Of a stretch of DNA of 7,016 bases, positions 5,737 to 7,016 are shown in pieces (position 1 is the first letter of the stretch; every line of letters starts with the position of its first letter). The notes beneath the pieces were generated by a model. That model ran no database searches. It saw only the letters and a program-made list of their open reading frames with translations, and was not told where the DNA came from. This DNA comes from CAZCWX01 sp964502465. Its GTDB lineage: Bacteria; Desulfobacterota; Binatia; Bin18. The stretch is taken from NCBI GenBank assembly GCA_964502465.1, contig CAZCWX010000086.1, forward strand, positions 1 to 7,016, in the 5' to 3' direction. The position numbers were made by a program, and so were the translations under genes.

Positions 5737-6275
5737 TAGGCGACCCGCCTTTTGCCGAAGGCGTATGTGTGCAATACCAGGGCTGCCAGCGCGCTCCCAA
5801 AAAGCGTCGCCGTTCTGAATCTGAATATTGTCGAAGCATAAAAATGCCACGGCTCCACGTTGTTTGTGGAAAGCACTCGTACGTACGCAAGATTCTCTGC
5901 CACGTTGAACGCTGAGTCCAGCCACAGGGTCTAAGCCACGACGCAGGCGACTGCCAGCGCCCAGTACCTGCCGACCCGTACAGCTCCCCACGCGGCCAAC
6001 AGGGCCACGAGGTTGTTGTGCACCAAGTCGTACAAGAAGTCGAACCCCAGCATGAAACGGAACGCCTCGCGGATTTCTGACCCCCAATGATCCAAAGCAA
6101 CCTGTGCGTTCACCGAGTCGGATCGCACAAAATCTGCGACCAACGAGAGGTGGGGCACTGGAATTGCTATTACAAACACTACCGTAGCTAAAGCAAACGC
6201 GATCGTTGCAACTATCGACCAGAATCGTAGGTCGGAGACACTAAGGTTAAGGTATGGATGCTGGGGTACACCCAC
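5736..6275 (-). pseudogene. Integron cassette gene: small membrane protein with one internal TAG
   Basis: From a GTG at 6273-6275 the frame encodes 179 codons with a single interruption, TAG at codon 115 (5931-5933). The N-terminal part reads MGVPQHPYLNLSVSDLRFWS, a membrane helix at about 19-41, and MLGFDFLYDLVHNNLVALLA; a helix ends at ALAVACVVA just before the TAG. Directly after it the frame continues TLWLDSAFNVAENLAYVRVL, later TATLFGSALAALVLHTYAFG and TAA (5736-5738). The last helix and the helix-DSAFNVAEN pattern fit a four-helix inner-membrane protein of unknown function. TGG to TAG is a likely single-base cause. The start lies 6 nt after the R' end of an attC site, the usual place in a cassette. 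The stop codon sits in GCCTAA, as in an R'' box, and abuts the intron end. Family not recognised. It may be expressed as a 114-residue truncated protein. Confidence 0.72.
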
Positions 6276-6281
6276 TTGGTC

Positions 6282-6380
6282 GCCTAATGTTTCCGCTCAG
6301 GGGCAAGATCCCCAACCGAGACTGTTCAGGTTTGTCCGTATCCGCCACGGGACCTTGTCCCGTGCAGCGGTTCGTTAGAC
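6282..6380 (-). other. attC recombination site (integron cassette), site A
   Basis: Read on the minus strand: R'' GTCTAAC (6374-6380), L'' CCGCTGCA, a 99-bp imperfect palindrome, L' GAGCGG, R' ATTAGGC (6282-6288). R'' fits RYYYAAC; R' fits GTTRRRY except its first base. The L boxes pair as CCGCTGCA against CCGCT-CA, leaving one extrahelical G in L'', which sets the orientation to minus. The centre has the stem CACGGGAC..GTCCCGTG. It follows the GFA gene stop by 8 nt. Confidence 0.82.
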
Positions 6381-6388
6381 CGCAAGTT

Positions 6389-6787
6389 CTATCCCTCCTG
6401 CCGACTCTCTCGATACGACGGCAACCCATCGGCTAGCTTAACCCAAGGTAATCGACTACTGGTCCGGGTATGATCTTTGGGCAGCCTCGCTTCGGGATTA
6501 TCCAAACTACAAAGTGTGACATCGATTTCTTCAGGAAACTCGTCAAGCTCACACGTCAACGGTGTCCCGCACGAGGGGCAAAAACTGCGCGTGCCCTTGG
6601 CCGAGGATCGAAACCGCCTAGGCTCACCCGCCAGGAACCTGAAACAGACTTTGGGCACGCTGAACCAAGTGACGAAGGGGGCTCCGCTGGTGCGTCGACA
6701 AATCGAACAGTGGCAATTGGTTTCATGAAAAGGGGTGCCTTTCGCCTCGTAGCGGATGGCCCCACAAAAACACCCACCGTGCATCAT
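6389..6787 (-). CDS. GFA/CENP-V-type zinc enzyme, integron cassette gene
   Basis: The 132-residue product belongs to the GFA (glutathione-dependent formaldehyde-activating enzyme-like, Mss4-fold) family. All zinc ligands are visible: Cys6 and Cys8 in GGCFCGAIRYE, Cys25, Cys27 and Cys30 in NCHCSICRRTSGA, and Cys70 and Cys73 in FCPSCGTPL. The C-terminal SRLPWVKLADGLPSYRESR is also typical. Members bind glutathione adducts or are of unknown substrate; a formaldehyde role is not proven for most. The start is the first of two ATG codons (6785-6787) with AAGGGG and AAGG upstream. The stop TAG (6389-6391) is 8 nt before the attC R'' box, and the start is 36 nt after the R' box of the previous attC, so gene plus attC form one mobile cassette (about 6288-6829). 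No own promoter is seen; expression would come from the array. Confidence 0.92.
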   Translation of the reverse strand: MMHGGCFCGAIRYEAKGTPFHETNCHCSICRRTSGAPFVTWFSVPKVCFRFLAGEPRRFRSSAKGTRSFCPSCGTPLTCELDEFPEEIDVTLCSLDNPEARLPKDHTRTSSRLPWVKLADGLPSYRESRQEG

Positions 6788-6823
6788 ACCTTGATCCCCT
6801 TCAAATTAACCACTCCATGAGCG

Positions 6824-6963
6824 GGCTAACGCTACCCTGCTCAGCAGTCCTTGTCTCCCTAAATGAAAAGGTAATCCCCCGGCTTTGCCCTGACTATTAC
6901 CCACATCTCGTCGGTTTCCGTGGCTGCAGGAAAAGGATAGAACGAGCCAGTTAAACGTTAGCG
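6824..6963 (-). other. attC recombination site (integron cassette), site B
   Basis: Read on the minus strand: R'' region CGCTAACG (to 6963), L'' CTGGCTC, about 100 nt of spacer, L' GAGCAG, R' GTTAGCC (6824-6830). GCTAACG is perfectly inverted at the two ends. The L boxes pair CTGGCTC against CTG-CTC, again leaving one extrahelical G in L''. Length 140 bp is at the long end for attC. The outermost bases deviate from RYYYAAC/GTTRRRY, so certainty is lower than for site A. Confidence 0.7.
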
Positions 6964-6977
6964 CTAAGGAGGGGGCG

Positions 6978-7016
6978 ATGGACTGGAGCGCAGCATTCCC
7001 AGAAGGCGAAGGCGAG
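6978..7016 (+). CDS. Possible start of a plus-strand gene at the window edge
   Basis: AAGGAGG lies five nt before an ATG at 6978-6980, and the frame stays open to the edge (MDWSAAFPEGEGE). The ribosome site is strong, but the attC before it implies a minus-strand cassette gene ending here; one minus frame does end with TAG at 6964-6966 next to the R'' box. A reversed gene within the cassette or chance are both possible. Confidence 0.3.
   Translation, partial: MDWSAAFPEGEGE

Noticed and set aside
5557..5739. Plus-strand 60-codon frame inside the intron (domain IV to VI).
   Set aside because: It begins like a domain IV coding start (AAGGAGAAGGGATG) but shows no reverse transcriptase motif and reads through domain V; at most a remnant.
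4116..5933. Possible TAG recoding, since two recognisable frames have an in-frame TAG (4116-4118 and 5931-5933).
   Set aside because: The adaptor and GFA genes both end properly with TAG at their expected family lengths, and the toxin relic also has a frameshift, so ordinary decay explains the TAG codons.
5654..6100. Minus-strand 148-codon frame.
   Set aside because: It overlaps intron domains V/VI and the cassette membrane gene in another frame; the composition (Trp, Cys, Arg rich) is that of a shadow frame.

Overview
The window looks like part of the chromosome of an uncultured Gram-negative bacterium. It has a tripartite RND efflux pump, a lipoprotein adaptor, and many short dispersed repeats of the 'TTCGAC..GCTCAGG..GAACGG' and 'TCATGCTGAGCGGAGCGAAGCATCTC' kind that are common in large environmental genomes such as Tectomicrobia, Binatota and delta-proteobacterial relatives. 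The taxon is an inference only; there is no rRNA or marker gene.

Left part (1-2623, minus strand): a tight four-gene run reads right to left. It starts with an encapsulated ferritin (EncFtn) carrying a C-terminal cargo peptide, followed 2 nt later by a family 1 encapsulin shell protein. After 89 nt comes a lipoprotein periplasmic adaptor (HlyD/AcrA type), and 3 nt later the first 62 codons of an RND permease that runs off the window. Iron storage in a nanocompartment and an efflux pump are therefore co-directional and perhaps co-transcribed.

Middle part (2624-4380): after a 205-nt spacer with a REP-like hairpin there is a divergent GNAT acetyltransferase (2829-3452). About 900 nt of repeat-rich relic DNA follow. 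This holds two MITE-like units sharing a ~20-bp terminal inverted repeat, a composite REP hairpin, a possible EcsC-like gene fragment, and a ParE/RelE toxin gene killed by a TAG codon and a frameshift. A conserved gene of unknown function with a Cys/His cluster lies on the minus strand (4379-4765).

Right part (4786-7016): a good sigma70-like promoter drives a short plus-strand reading frame. This is cut at position 4982 by a ~754-nt group II intron with no reverse transcriptase gene. The exon-binding pairings and domains V and VI can be found by eye. The intron's 3' end falls exactly on the stop codon of a minus-strand membrane protein gene, which itself carries one internal TAG. That gene and the next one (a GFA/CENP-V-type zinc enzyme) are separated by an attC recombination site. 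A second attC lies upstream of the GFA gene. Both attC sites show the extra G in the L'' box that fixes their orientation, so 5736-6963 is a piece of an integron gene-cassette array reading on the minus strand. The integrase would lie beyond the right edge, or the array is of the detached (CALIN) type.

The most interesting points are the cassette array with a group II intron at its cassette end, the encapsulin/EncFtn/RND run, and the paired MITE-like units.
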